From Daphnia pulex (taxonomy: Eukaryota > Arthropoda > Branchiopoda > Diplostraca > Daphniidae), in assembly GCF_021134715.1 (NCBI RefSeq), contig NC_060026.1, forward strand, positions 11,585,001-11,649,000: a DNA stretch of 64,000 nt, read 5' to 3'. The position numbers and the translations under genes were made by a program. The notes below the pieces were generated by a model. That model was not told the DNA's origin, searched no databases, and was given only the letters and a program-made list of their open reading frames with translations. This document shows positions 1-12,719 of this stretch, piece by piece (position 1 is the first letter of the stretch; each line of letters starts with the position of its first letter).

Positions 1-3000
1 TGGGATGGCATAGCGGCAGCAGTGCAATTTTGGGAGCGGTTAAAGTATTGCTGCAAATTATTTTCGAATCAAACTTACAGATAAGAAATCCGAGCCCTCT
101 TGCGTCTCGAAGAACGCAACAAGCAGCCGGACTTTTGATCCCGGTTTCACGCTGATGGTCCAGCGACAGTCCGTCAGATGGGGATACCGGGATAGAGCAT
201 CGGATAGTTTGGGCTTTTTATGGTCCCTCTGGTTACATCGTAGTGATGTTTGCATTTCGCTGAGGATATCTGTTTTGTGGGCAGCGGATGCGCCATTTCA
301 ATTGAGAATTGCTACTACACCAATATAAGAACAACGATTTCGAACCTTGGACAGTATGGACACGTTCCAGTAAAAGGCGCGGTATTTATTGATGACGTCA
401 GGTGGTTTTAAATGTATACCAATATTTTGTTGGTGATCGAGAAGATGACCGCCTTGTCCTGTACTACGTTATTTGATGGTTTGCCATTGTAAAGCACAAG
501 ACCGTTTGTACTCCATCCGTCGTAAACCTTTTCAAAATACAAGAGAATAAACATTAATTGGAATAATGTAGGAGTAATTTAACAATTAGACTTGCAGTTA
601 TAGTTGGATACATGAAACGGATAATAATACAGGGGTCAGCTTGGTAGTTTTGAAATCAAAAGAATGTTTTCTTAGTAGGATACTGTCTTCACTATTTCAG
701 GATTCAATAACCCAAAAGCAGTCGTCTTTACTTGTCGCTGATAAATCCGGATAAATCATTCGGAGTCGAAATAACCCCTTCGCCGTTAATAAAACCATCA
801 CAGCCTATAAAGGATAAATTAAATCTGGTAATTTTAATTTTTTTTTTTCAGTATCTATACGCACCGGGTACAAATGGCTCGTCTGTGAGGTTTACCTGAA
901 ATTAAAAAATATGAGAAAATTAAAAAAAAATTCCAAGATGTCGTAGCAAGAATTTTACACTTGTATAGAAAGCCTCAATTCCATAATTCGGGTCATGGTA
1001 CGATGGGAATTCAACAAACAAGTCGCTGGATGACGACCGCACAGAGTACGGCTTACTTAATCCAAATGTGTGATAACAGAAGAGGACTGGACGAGTAAGG
1101 GCCATCATAAACCTAAAGAGATATGGGTCAACAAAAAATATTTTCAATTGGCTCAATAATAATCGTGTGTGTGTGTGAAATGTGTCATTACTTTGATAAA
1201 ATGCTTGTAAGTGACAAATTTATTGAATGAAAGCCAAATTTGGTCGTCGGGTTGAATTGATACACCAGCACTGCCGTTTTCCGAACGGCATCAGGAACTA
1301 TGTCTGGATGAATTTCAAACGCAGGTTTAAGAAAAATCCGGGAAGAAAATTTACCCAAAGCATTCGTGAATTGTTGACACACATATATATGCGTAACCTG
1401 TAATATAGATAAGAAAAGAAACAAGAGATTATAATTTCACCTTTATAATACTCTGCATTATGACTGTAGTAAATTCCAAAGCATATACATACTGCAATCG
1501 TAGCCTTCGTCAGAACCATCCAGACAGTCGTATTTACCATCACAAACTATAAATCCTTCGGTAAACACAAGGGTAAACATGCTGTCCACATCGAAATCTT
1601 TCTTTGTTGCACTGATACAGAATTTAAAAAAAAAATTGTTTTTAAATTTTAAAAAGATTTTTTTTCTTATTCAAAGTATTTATAGAAAGGGAAAACGATA
1701 GTAATACCTCGGTATCACAATGTTTTTCGTCCCGGCCATCGTCGCGCTGGCCATCAATTTCGCAAATGCTGATGGATTGTATTTGTTGACACCCACGAAA
1801 TGGGCAGAAATAATGATCTTTTGGGCATCACATAAAATCGCTTATGTTCACCGGGTAGTTTCCTATTTGAGATGAGACAAGATTAATTGCGTGCGCATGT
1901 TAAAAAAAAATAATTATTTACCCGATTCTAAGATTGTGGCAAACTTTTATTACCGGCAGCGAAATAAAAAATAAATAAATAAATAACCTTCTTGCCCTGT
2001 AAATATGTTACGACGACGACGGACTTTTCCAGGCCGAGTACTGAGAGCTGACATCGAGTCTGTATTTGCGACACACATCTAAAGGCTTCCAGTCTATTGG
2101 ACAGGTTTGCCTATCGGCCGGCAACTCCAGTAAAAACAGATTTTCATTTTTCCTAGGATGCTCCAGGCAACTGCGAGGAACACTAATGGTCGAAATGGCC
2201 TTTTCTCTATCTAGAATTCCATCCTTTTTTTTAAATAATCAGGATAAAAATTTGAAACTTGTTGAGCCATACAGGCAGGTAAATTCTGTGAACTCTGCTG
2301 CATACTCGAAATATTTCAAGTTGAAGGACGAGCGGCGTGCATTCAGAATTGTCTTCCCAATTAAAGACCAACTAATTTGAGTGATGGGCCACAATGCTTG
2401 TTAGCGGTTTCGTGCTGTTCGTCGCTTTGCTGTTCATAATTAGTATAACGACAGAAGCTTTTAATTGGGATATTTCCGATACTAATAGCTTATGTCGCGG
2501 TTGTCACCTTATTATTGGGCGGAACGACGATTTGCGTACGCAGAGTTTTGCCGCCAAGGGACTGATAGTTTGGAATGACTTCCACGGCATAAGCGCGGCA
2601 CTGGGTGAGATTTCTGGCCAAGGAAAAGAAAAAGGGATCCTTTTCGTCACGATGACTGCTGCTGCGGGAAAAGGACGATCGAATACGAAGCAGCATCTTT
2701 GTTTACAAGGCAGCACTTTTGAGGAATAGATAAGGTAGTTATTGCTGTCGCCTCTTCCGGCCACTTGTCATCCCCTTCGGATGTCTGATAAACCCGAATC
2801 CAGACACCCGGACAAAATTTGAGACACTCCGCGGAGAGGATGGGCCAGGTTATCTAAATATCTAGGGACCCATTAGTCATTACAGAAGCTTTTAATGTTC
2901 GCATTAGATTGATTGCCTTAAGATCATAATCTGCGAGTGAAAATCACAGCAAAGTTAATACAGCTTGATGCATATAGAAAATGGCAAAACGAATTAATCC

Positions 3001-3598
3001 TCTATTACCTTTCGTACTGATGTCTATCAAATTTGCCAACGAACATTTGATTACTCCTATCAAATTTTCGACGATTTTTTCCGTGCTGAGAGAAATCTGC
3101 ATAAAAATAAACAAAAAAAGCATCTCAGGATTTTATAATTAGCCAAATATATAATTAAAATATAAGTTTTAATTTCTGTTGCGTCTGAAGGGCTGCTCTC
3201 AATGGTAGCGTTTAGACCACTTCCAGTAACAGTTGATAAATCCCCGGAATTTCGAATAAATTCAGGTTGTGAACGTGATAATAAGATTTCCCTAACCGCC
3301 TGATCCTGCTCTAACATTTTATTGACTGTTGTAAACAATTCGCTTTTTTGAATCAAAAGAATCGAGACAGTGGCTCGAACAGCGCCTTCAATAAATCGTC
3401 TCCAAACGGTTCTGCAGCTGCTGATGGCATTCTGCCATGTCGCAGATGATGGGCGCTGATGTCGGTTCGTCAAGGACTCAAGGTTCTCCACTGATATTTC
3501 TGATTTAGCAATAACATTTAAGAATATGTAGCCTACATATCGCAACCGTATATTCCCATGGCCATATTTAGATACCACAGCTTTTCGGCCAAATTTAT
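1..3598 (-). pseudogene. Decayed copy of the CUB/LDLa/FN3 receptor-like gene
   Basis: This stretch is colinear at nucleotide level with the intact minus-strand gene at 29392-33101, and most exons can be recognised in order. It is broken in several independent ways. The start codon position reads ATA instead of ATG (3596-3598). The exon 1 coiled coil is frameshifted by small indels near 3380-3480. The first LDLa exon has an in-frame TGA (1828-1830) where the intact copy has a Trp-Arg pair. An 8-bp insertion near 183-191 shifts the last CUB domain. The terminal CUB exon is missing, because sequence matching 29404 runs directly into sequence matching about 29627. The open stretches that remain are fragments. 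It is probably not translated; transcription cannot be judged. The left edge is at or near the window edge, so more may lie outside. Confidence 0.9.
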
Positions 3599-4618
3599 GG
3601 CTCTTCAGTTATCCAATTGAATTAAACTCAATTATCTCTCGCGCCAACGAAAAAACAAAGGGATGGGAGCGGAAAAAAGGGGAATTCTACTTTTTCGTTT
3701 TTCAACTTAAAATTCAACTTAGATAATATCAATAAAAAAAATTGAAAATCAGACCTGATATAAAGCTAACGCAAGTCTATTTTTTAAAAAAAGTCGCGTT
3801 TCCCTAGCCCTAGCCGTTAAACTGCAAAAAAGGTCAAACTGGCCTAATTTGCATAAGGTCCTCTCGGCTTTCCAAAGACATTTTTCGAACGGGTCAAAAG
3901 TACTTCGGAAAATGAAAACTAAAATCTAAAAAAATTCAGATGTGTTCTCACTACCTAAACCTATGTACATACCAAATTTGAAAGAATTTGGTTAACAACT
4001 GTACTACTGAGAGGACTGCAAAAACAGCTTTTTTGCATAAGGTCCTCTCGGGCTTCCAAAGACTTTCGGTAGGTACTGTATGGTAGCTCGTAGATGAGAG
4101 CTACATTTTTGGGGTTGAGCCTTTGTTTACTGCGAATGCGGAAAGTCAGCTTATCAACCGCGTCTTAAAAGTTTTTGAACGTTTTTGAATGAACGGCGGG
4201 ACTATTAACTCCGTGATATTTTCATAAATTATTATTATTTTTTATTTTACTCAGCTAGCCGTGAATTTTCGTTCGCGTGTCAATCTCTTGTGATTTCTTA
4301 TAATTTTTAATGGTTGGTCAATTTATTAATGATGCTGCACAACTTTTCCAATCAAAGTGAGACTATATTTATTAATAATATAGGGTTCTGGGTGCAGCTG
4401 GCGCCCATAGCGATAACTGTGCATATACGTGGGCATTCAACACGAGGATGTGTGTAGGAAGAGCATGAACAGGTGAACGGTGAACACCACAGTTAGATAA
4501 AACTTCAAAGGCTTAGTGTTTGACACTAAAATGATTAAAATTATCAATTAAGCCCAGGTTTTATACTCTTATTTAACGCATAAAACGTTGGCCTTAACGT
4601 TTTTTAGTATATACCTTT
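3599..4618. other. Gene-free AT-rich spacer
   Basis: No convincing coding sequence or RNA gene was seen. A short phrase resembling 'gcataaggtcctctcgg' occurs twice (near 3850 and 4036), which suggests a degenerate dispersed repeat. The stretch ends at the target site of the element starting at 4627. Confidence 0.5.
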
Positions 4619-4665
4619 GATAATAGGGGGGGGTGGCAACTCAAACTTTAGGTGTACGAGGATTC

Positions 4666-4727
4666 AAAATCTCAAAGATTCTAGAGATTCTGAGAGATTC
4701 TACAAGATTTCTGCCAGATTCTGAATC
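4666..4727. repeat. Degenerate AGATTCT minisatellite, left subterminal
   Basis: Imperfect repeats of about 9-11 bp around the core AGATTCT lie just inside the left end of the 4627-7598 element. They match the longer array near its right end. Confidence 0.6.
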
Positions 4728-4863
4728 AAGTTTCCCCCAAAATTCCGCTAGGGGCGCTACTAGTCCTTGGCCCAGTTTCTGTACAGAAGTATGCACTATG
4801 TTACGTAGTGGGCGTACCTCCGTTTCGGCACGCTCTATACAGCTTAAAGACATGTAGATCGTA

Positions 4864-5698
4864 GGGGAGACCGGGGCTATGTGGGACACGGGGCTAAAAT
4901 GTACAGGGCAATTTTTATATGTACAATTTGTCTTAAAATTACGAAATACATACAGCTGTTTTATTTATAATATAAAGTTTTTTTCCTGAATTTCCGATGT
5001 TTTGTCGAGTTGTATGGGAAAAACAAAAAAATGGGAATCGGAAAAAAAATTTCCGACGTTTTGTTTTTCATTTTCGTAATATTTTTTTTTATATTTTTAT
5101 AGAACCCAGATAGCTGTTTAATAGGGTTTTTTCCTAGTTTAAGATAATATTAATATTTTATAAAAAATGAGTTCCTAAGTATGATATATTTTAGTTTATT
5201 TGATGTTGTTTGGGTTCGGGTTAAACGGGACATGGAAAACGGGGTAAAACAGGTATTGCCAGATCAACGTTATTTCCAGAAAAACGCCCCCTGGCAACAA
5301 CAACAAAGGAAAAATTATCAAAAAGACTTTTTTGATAGTATCTCCACTTCTACTTTACAAAATAAATAAAAAGAGCACTTCTGAAAGGGAAATGAATTTC
5401 CTTTTCAGCAGTGCATTATTTAATAAATATAATTAAGCCGTTGCAGAGAAAATTGATGTTCCATTTTTCCCCCGGCTCTGTTCCGTTTAACCCTAAATTT
5501 TTTGTTTTTCGGCATTTTTTCATGTTGGCATTTCATCATATAACTATTGAATGATTCAACGAAAAAAATTAAAAAAATAACATAATGTTCATAAATGCCA
5601 GGGAATCACCACTATACTTTTATTTTTTCATAATTATAAGTTTTATTAAAATGGCAGCGAAAAGAAAGAAAATGTCCCACATAGCCCCGGTCTCCCCT
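4864..5698. mobile_element. MITE family A, full copy
   Basis: The element is bounded by TA on both sides and has long inverted ends beginning GGGGAGACCGGGGCTATGTG, mirrored at 5674-5698. It contains no coding sequence. The same family occurs in opposite orientation at 20692-21454, with end fragments near 12425, 15060-15390 and 19229-19283. A TA target-site duplication fits Tc1/mariner-type mobilisation, although the superfamily assignment is an inference. Confidence 0.8.
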
Positions 5699-5710
5699 AT
5701 TATATTTAAG

Positions 5711-6978
5711 ACAAGATTCCTTCGGTAATGTCCTTCGGGAATTTTTTTAAACGTTAAAGAGACAGAAAATCAAGGTTAAATAGTAGAAAGTAAATAGTAT
5801 ACATACTATTATGTTTGGACAATTCTGTTTCCCTTTATTCTCTTAAATGATTTGATTCTTATTAACTAATTGACTAATAATCTGTCAATATTGAGTGGTG
5901 CGACTTAGGTGTGGCGGAGGCTTCGCCCCGCCACCCCACGTCACACTTCATGTTTAGATTAAGTTAAAGTAACTTTTATTACTATAGTAACAATACAATT
6001 ATATCATGCGGTCACATGTTGCATTATATGAGTCTTGGCTAATAGATAGCGAGCTACCATCATACCCATTTTTCCCCTTCCTGTAATAAAAAAATGATGG
6101 TCTAATGGTCATCAACCCAGGCTGCCATTCGAATGGTTCGCGGTTTGAATCTCGATCAAGTCGGAAAGGAAATCTAAGTTTGTAATTTTTAAAAAATTCC
6201 TCTTAATAAGCTTTCGGAGGTAAATGGAAGTGGAAGATCGGTGGTAACTCTTCGCGACCGCAAGAAGATCTTGATGACCGAGGAGAGGACAGAGGAAGAA
6301 GGGAGAGATGACCCAGAGCTTCAAAATGAATATAATCTAACATTTTTAAAATGTTCCTCAACTTCTTGGTTGATGACTAACTGTTAAAAAAGGAGGCACA
6401 GAAATTTTACTTGGACAACCAAATTTATTAAAATCAAGAAAAAAAATAGTAAACAAAAAGAGGTAATAATAAAACAAAAAGGGTTAAAAAAATAAGAGTT
6501 TGAAAATACAAAGTAAAAAGAAGAATAAAGACGAAATCGAAATCAAACATAAAAACCAAATCAACTAATTAATACTCTCCACTCCCATAGCAGAAAACTT
6601 GTCTTGCTAGGGAAGATCCAAACTTTTTTTTTTCTTTTTGTTTAAACTGCTGAGCATGCACTGACAGTTGGAAGGTTACGCAAAAAAGCGAATTCAATAA
6701 CTAGGATTCGGCAACCAGCTAGGTAACAAATACGCAAATTAAATTTCTAAAACAGTAATAAAAACAAATGAAAACCCCGTTACGCAATGTATCAAATTTG
6801 GACAGAATTATGTACAACATTTGGTGACGATTGGTCATTCAGGGAAGAAACGTATAAAGGATTACAAAATGGACATTAAACCCTCTGAATTTCACTACTA
6901 GCTACTACTACCCTACCCCCTATACCCCACACCTTATATTGTTAAGGACCTTCGTATATAAATATACCTCAGGGATAA
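5711..6978. repeat. Dispersed repeat R1, uninterrupted copy
   Basis: This interval is nearly identical to 16431-19228 once two insertions are removed from the latter. It contains a GC-rich hairpin (about 5900-5945) and a tRNA-like promoter head (6098-6152). It preserves the empty target sites of both insertions: the TA near 5800 and CAAAATGG at 6865-6872. The short ORFs in it are not convincing genes. Confidence 0.85.
6098..6152 (+). repeat. tRNA-derived SINE-like head (A box and B box) in R1
   Basis: TGGTCTAATGG matches the pol III A-box consensus. GGTTTGAATCT lies 44 bp downstream at normal tRNA spacing and matches the B box except for a C-to-T change. No cloverleaf of a functional tRNA was recognised. 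The unit is better read as a SINE head inside R1. Confidence 0.55.
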
Positions 6979-7430
6979 TTTACTGATAGAAAAAGGTGCT
7001 ACAATAGGTTTTGTAGTTTCAAGTAGGATGTAGTAATCTGATGGTTAGAAATTTGATAGGTTTGAAATAAAAGTCCAGATTATTAATTTTAAAATAAAAT
7101 ATACGGGGAAAATGAACCGCAAGTGACTTTTGCTGGGAATTATTGGCATTTTATCAATAAAGTGTTTTTAACCATAAATTTGTCCCACCCCATCCTCCAT
7201 TCATGAGCAGACGAAAAAATGTGGCCGGCGTCTCCCAGCGGTGAGAAAAAGGAGGGAAAATTAAAGAAGATATAGCGCGACCTATATTTTTACATTTTTC
7301 AGTATTTCTACTGCAGTTTTTTACAATTTGAGATTTGTAATGATCAAATTCACTATAATCTATAAATATCTGGAATTTTAGATGGTTTTGGGGTAGTTTA
7401 AAGTTAAAAAGGGGGTAAATTTAGTGAGAT

Positions 7431-7560
7431 TCTGGAGATTCTACGAGATTCTACGAGATTCTACTCGATTCTATGGGATTCTACGGGATTCTGTGAGATT
7501 CTGAAGATTCTACGAGATTCTGAAGATTCTATGAGATTCTGGGGATTCTTGAGGGATTCT
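7431..7560. repeat. Degenerate AGATTCT minisatellite, right subterminal
   Basis: About a dozen imperfect 9-12 bp units of the form GATTCTACGA or GATTCTGAA occur in tandem. They lie just inside the right terminus of the 4627-7598 element. Confidence 0.75.
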
Positions 7561-7619
7561 AGCCAGGGTGTACGAGGATTCGAGAGAGTTGCCAACCCGA
7601 TAATAGGCCATCATAGATG

Positions 7620-8560
7620 AATAACCCTAAGACCTTAAATATATAGTATATGAAATCAAATTTCGTGTTGCAACGTGTATCGATGGAATTTGATCGCTCA
7701 GGTGATCGGTCCAGTTCTTCAAATAGACTCTCATTCTGCTTTTCTTTCTTTCGCGTGGTATTTATATTATTTGTTTAACGCAGTTTTTGAATGTCCATCA
7801 ATGTCATTGCTGACTGACAATAGATTTTCTAATCTCTAAATTCTCTATGACATTAGTAAATACAATATTAAGATTAGCCTATATGAATATGATTTCCGCT
7901 CAACGTCCTACGCGCGACCCTATTACGTGCTCGAATTTAAACATAGCATCTATAGATTTATACTCATATGTTTTCCAAAATAGGAATAGCTACCTACAGG
8001 TATAAGACGTTGCTTCCAAACAGTTTAATGTGCACCATCTACACTAGATTAGATTCGACTAGCTGACGCTGTAACAAAGTGTCGCAACAATAATCTCATG
8101 GTAAACACAATTGTAATCTAATATATCTAAAAAGCAATGGTGATAGGCTAAGTCGAGAAAAAAGTGAAATAAGACGAGTTAAGAGTTGAGTGAAAACAAT
8201 GTCCTACAGAGCTTTTATTCCTCCACCAACCCACCATCACCGAAACGAACCATATAGGATATAGATCCTTCAGCAATGTCTTGACGCCCATAATGAGTAG
8301 GCCACCGAAGGAAACACGGCGCACCTCCGATGGCAATTAACGAATCGATAAGTTAAAAACAAATGTTATTAAGAAATTCTATTATAGCTATCCTGCATGC
8401 CCATGCCTTAAAACTCATACCGCTGTGTACTTGTTTGCTTATTTGTTCTGCGTGATAGCGCTGATGCAAATGGCAAAAAAAATGGGCCATTAAGAAAAAA
8501 TAAAACTATAGAGTGGTTCGAGGTTGCCATCTTGGATAGTTGCTACTCTCAGTTTGGTGC
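7620..8560. repeat. Left copy of duplicated intergenic DNA
   Basis: Blocks of this interval align in the same order and orientation with about 33730-34600, the upstream flank of the CUB/LDLa/FN3 gene. The shared phrase around 'tatgaaatcaaatt' is followed by further matching segments. Short ORFs here are not supported as genes. Confidence 0.7.
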
Positions 8561-8730
8561 AGCCACAACCCAAAAGCATTGACATCGTCCATAAGAAAAG
8601 TGTACGAATGGAAAGACAAAGGGAGAGTGAAAAAAAGAGGGACCGACCCCTTTCTTCCCCCTCTATTCTTCCCTTCCTTGACATTCCTTCCATTCGTCAG
8701 AATTCGTTCGTTCCATTTCAACAGAATCTC

Positions 8731-9549
8731 CCAAATTAATCATTACATTTGTTTATTATTTTGTTTTTATGTATTCCATACTTTTATGTACCCCCCAAAA
8801 TTTTTATATAATTTAATAATAAACCGTTTTCCCATATAAGACCTTTAAAATTTTCTCAGATTTGTGGGAGGAGCCTATTTTGAAGGGTAAGTGAGGACAC
8901 TAGGGTGGTGAGGGATGTCCTCCGTTTACGACTTAAAATTCATTAAAAAAATTTGTAAAAATTGAAATACCGTCCCACAGCATAGACTCTTTGAGTTAAT
9001 AAATGTTTCAATTTGATTATTGTGTTAATGAAAATGTTTTCTTATATATATAAAAAACCTTATGGAGCAGTAGGATATCCTGCGTTGCCAGGTCTGGAAA
9101 TCAATTTTGAGTACAGCCTTTCAAAACGCTGTATGCGGATTGGCCCTAACTGTCCTATTTTAGTCAAAAACAGCTGTCCCGATTTCCCGATAAAAGCTAT
9201 TTTTTTTAAACGTCAATATTATCTAAAGCAATTGATCGAAAATTCTAATTTTTGTTTTTAACGATCAAGAAATGATTTAGCTTCATTTCCATATTAAATT
9301 TACATGCCATTTGCAATTACTTTTTTATAGAAACATAAAATGGCGAAGACAAAATTAACTAAAACAAACGTTTTTTTTTAGTTTTGTTAATAACAGATAG
9401 CCTACAGTTATTGACAAAACTCAACCAAATTACATGCCAAAGTAGATTGTATGTATCTAAATAACATACTAAAAAAATTTTAATTTTATTTAAATCTACT
9501 ATTTTTCCCCTTACTGTCCCTCTTAACCCGGACTTACTCCAGTCTCCCC
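8731..9549. mobile_element. MITE family B, truncated copy
   Basis: The sequence parallels the complete family B element at 15539-16397 and ends with the same terminus (CCAGTCTCCCC then TA). The left terminal inverted repeat is absent, so this copy is truncated. The 82-residue ORF inside is not conserved as a frame in the other copy and is not treated as a gene. Confidence 0.7.
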
Positions 9550-9822
9550 TATACTTACATTACAAAATTTTGTATATCATATTCAATTATATATAATAAT
9601 CAATATATATTATATTCAAAAATGTTGGTACATTATATTCAAAAATGTGGTGTATAGAGGCAATTCACATCTCGCTTTCGCGTGTCAATTGTTTCGATGT
9701 CCGCCATTTTGTGCCGTTGTTTTGTGTTGTCTGTATCGGCTGAAAGTGTGTTTCCCAATACTTTTGGAAAGTTTAAAGTAAATTGCGTTTTTTTTTGGCT
9801 TTTGATATTTAAAAAAGTTATT

Positions 9823-10015
9823 AATGACGAAAGTACTTATTGTGAATTCGGAGGTATCGATAACAACAAAATAAAATAAAAGGTACTAATGACGGAAGTA
9901 CTTATAAAAAAAGTACTTAAGGTGAAGGTACATATAAACTTTGGTAACTGTGACATGTATTTCCAAATGAAGGTACTTGTGAGAAAGGTTCTTAAAAAAT
10001 GAGGTACTAATGACA
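9823..10015. repeat. Imperfect GGTACTT/AAGTACTTAT repeats
   Basis: Short phrases such as 'ggtactaatgac' and 'gaagtacttat' recur several times with variable spacing. No function is evident. Confidence 0.5.
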
Positions 10016-10534
10016 TGACCCCCTAATGATGTCGGAGATAAGCAATAACATGCAAGACTTTTCAGCGTCCAATGAAAACAAAATCGCATCGAGGTAGAAC
10101 CTAGAAATAAAAACGTGTATAATATAGGCTATGAAGTTAGGTACATACAGTAGGTGATAAAAATTAATTTTTTAAAGCTGAGTCATGTCAATTGAGTAGG
10201 CCTTAGGCTACTATATGGTTCAACTGTTTAAGTTCCTTCTTGTTCCCTTGGAACAAAACAAACAAAGTTCTACAGCAAGTGTAGTGGTCAAAGGTTTAAT
10301 GTATGGTGTGGCGTTTTCTTATCGTTCGAGTCCTTATCAAGGTGTTGTTTGATGTTTCGAAATTTAAAATGACGTGAGATAGGCTTCATTATTAGGATCA
10401 ATCTTTGTCAGGTTAAAGAAGAAATAGAAGTCAATATATATTATATCGACTAAATACCTTTTTTGTATCTAATACTTTGGTTGGAAAAAGTTTTACGATC
10501 ATCAAGTGACGAAAAATTCTTCTATATTAAGCGT

Positions 10535-10745
10535 TGACCACACACAGACGCGTCCACTGCGTTGAGCAAAGTTTTATATTTTTTTTATCCCATAAAGAAT
10601 TTAATTTTTTCTTAAATGGGTCAGATTAGTCTATTGATATAAAAAAACGCATACGAGTTAAACCTATTCGCTGCGTGTCCCCTACTAAACAATCAGAAAT
10701 GAACTTTAAGGTTGATATACACATATAGACTTCATAGTATACCAT
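10535..10745. repeat. Copy of C1q-gene upstream block
   Basis: The segment, including 'ctactaaacaatcagaaatg' followed by a near-match to the next 60 bp, aligns with 36088-36300 upstream of the second C1q gene. It also aligns more loosely with 40205-40440 and 19350-19550. It marks where an ancestral C1q gene probably lay downstream, namely the relic at 13605-13859. Confidence 0.7.
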
Positions 10746-11590
10746 CGTAGAAAAACAAAATGGACTCTAATTAATAATTTAACACGTCCAGTATTTATTT
10801 ATTTTGATTATCTAAAAAATTTACATAAGAAATCGTTAATTTCTTCAAAAAAGGTGCAATAACGTTAAAATAACATAGAGTACACGACAAAGCGTACACG
10901 AATTAGACAATTTCTGTTGGCGGTCGGTTCCAAATCGTGTGCCGAGGTCCATAAGCCCCTCCCCCAACGGGGAAGAGTTGAGAAAATACACGATATAGAC
11001 AGTATGCGTACACGGTGATGCGTACACAATATAGACTGATCCGAATTTTAATCCCCATTTGGGAATGTAATTTTGGCTTTCTACGTTTTATATTCTTTAA
11101 GTTATCTTCAATAATAAAATTTTTTTACATTATTTTGGAATTTTTCAAAGAAAAAGTCGATAATTGAACAACAAAATTAATATTTAATTATAGAACGTCC
11201 ATTTTGTTATTCATTCTGAGAATTTTGTCATGATATATATTCAGATTTTTTAAAATATTTCAATTTAGCATGAAGACAGTCGTCAGGGGTTATTTTGGAC
11301 AGCCCTGCCAGCAATTTTACGTTGCCAGGACGGACTGTATGTGTCCTTTCCGGAAGAATGGGTATCCCATCGGTCCGTCCTGAGTCCGTACGCGGGAGGC
11401 GGGACATCCAAGTGTCGTGGTCAAGGATGTCCAAACGTGGACAGGCAATGGAAGTCACAAAAGGATATTGTAGGAATTGAAGATAAAAAATTGCGCGCGG
11501 GTTGAGTCACCCATCCAACCGTTTCCTTCACCAAAGCTGCTGCACCTTTTTCTTTATCACATCTTGAACTTATATGTCCTGTTTCCTATA

Positions 11591-11810
11591 TACAGTACCT
11601 ACCTAAAGTTTGGGAACGCGCGCGCGCGCGCAAGAGAACCTTATGGAGTTTGGCTTTTTTTCTCGGCGATCCGAAAAATCCAATTTTCGTCGGATCACGA
11701 TGATTTTTTTTTTGCCGTAGCCATTATAGGTAAAGCTGATTTTTTTCACATTTTTCCTATCAAGGGGAGGGTAGGTTTAAAATGGATCACTAAGTTTGGG
11801 AACACGCTAT
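11591..11810. mobile_element. Possible TIR fragments containing AAGTTTGGGAACGCG
   Basis: The motif 'aaagtttgggaac' at about 11606, adjoining a (CG)n tract (11616-11631), recurs as 'aagtttgggaacacg' near 11791 and inverted near 23098. Repetition in both orientations suggests a transposon end, but no complete element could be delimited. Confidence 0.35.
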
Positions 11811-11929
11811 AGTGCTCCATGCAAATTAGGGTACTTTGAAGGGGAATAACTAATAAACGGGTAGAGCTAGGAAGACGCAGAAATATCTGAAATGAAGAGT
11901 TTGCAAGCTCAACAGAATTCTTCATTTTC

Positions 11930-12060
11930 ATCAGCGTACAGCCTCTTTAAAACGCTGTACGCCGATTGGCCCTATTGGACACAAATGAGATATCTAGACC
12001 TGGCAACGCAGGATGTCCAACTGCTCCATATTGCAAACATTTTTTAGATCAAAAATTGTT
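11930..12060. mobile_element. MITE family B internal fragment, inverted
   Basis: The reverse complement matches the interior of family B (about 9060-9180 and 15920-16020), including the block around 'catcctgcgttgc'. No termini are visible. Confidence 0.65.
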
Positions 12061-12424
12061 CAATGCTTTGAAGGACGTTTAAAGCAATAAAAAACCACTT
12101 CATATCACTCTGTACTCGCGTCAGCCATTTAAAGAAAATTGAACGGACAGTAGGCCTACCCGACAAATCAACAGAGTTGTTTCAGAAACAGCATACAAAA
12201 AAATATCTAAGGTCGCCATAACTTTTATTTACTTTGACGGGAAAATGTCTTTTTTATGCTTTTGCAACGTCAAACATCAACGTCAAAGTCTTGTTTTTTT
12301 AAAATATTATTTGCGAAAAAAACGACTTAAATCATGGCGTAGGTAAAAAATTAGTTTCACTGTTAGTTTGTTGTTAGCCTGCTGCAACGACAAAATGACG
12401 CAGAGTCCATTTCATTTATCTTTT

Positions 12425-12600
12425 GGGGAGATCAGGCTATATGTGAGACTAAATAGGGGCTATAATGTACAGGGCAATTTCAATATAAACAATTTGTTTA
12501 AACATATCAAATAAATAAAGCATATGATTTCAAAAAATTCATGGTAAGAGCTTATTATTTTCTCAACAAGATTTTTAGATTTGGTTTGAATAACTCAAAC
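12425..12600. mobile_element. MITE family A end fragment
   Basis: It begins GGGGAGATCAGGCTATATGT and continues with the 'aatgtacagggcaattt' block. This is a diverged match to the left terminus of the element at 4864-5698. Confidence 0.6.
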
Positions 12601-12719
12601 GTGGGTTATCGCGAAAAAGGGGGAAAACTTTAGTCCGTAAGCTGCCGTGTTAGAAGTGCGGAAACACGCGCCATGTTTCTGAACTTCCCGCGGGTAATAC
12701 ACATATTTTATTTATTAGT

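Larger units (their letters stand above)
4627..7598. mobile_element. Composite hAT-like non-autonomous element with 8-bp TSD
   Basis: The 8-bp sequence GATAATAG flanks the interval on both sides (4619-4626 and 7599-7606). The ends form short terminal inverted repeats: GGGTGGCAACTC inside the left edge, and GGGTTGGCAACTC as the reverse complement of the right edge. An 8-bp duplication is typical of hAT-superfamily transposition. No transposase ORF is visible, so it is non-autonomous. Degenerate AGATTCT-type repeats lie just inside both ends. The middle is occupied by other repeats: a MITE at 4864-5698 and dispersed repeat R1 at 5711-6978. The related right-hand duplicate of this locus lacks the insertion around 33740. 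Confidence 0.7.
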
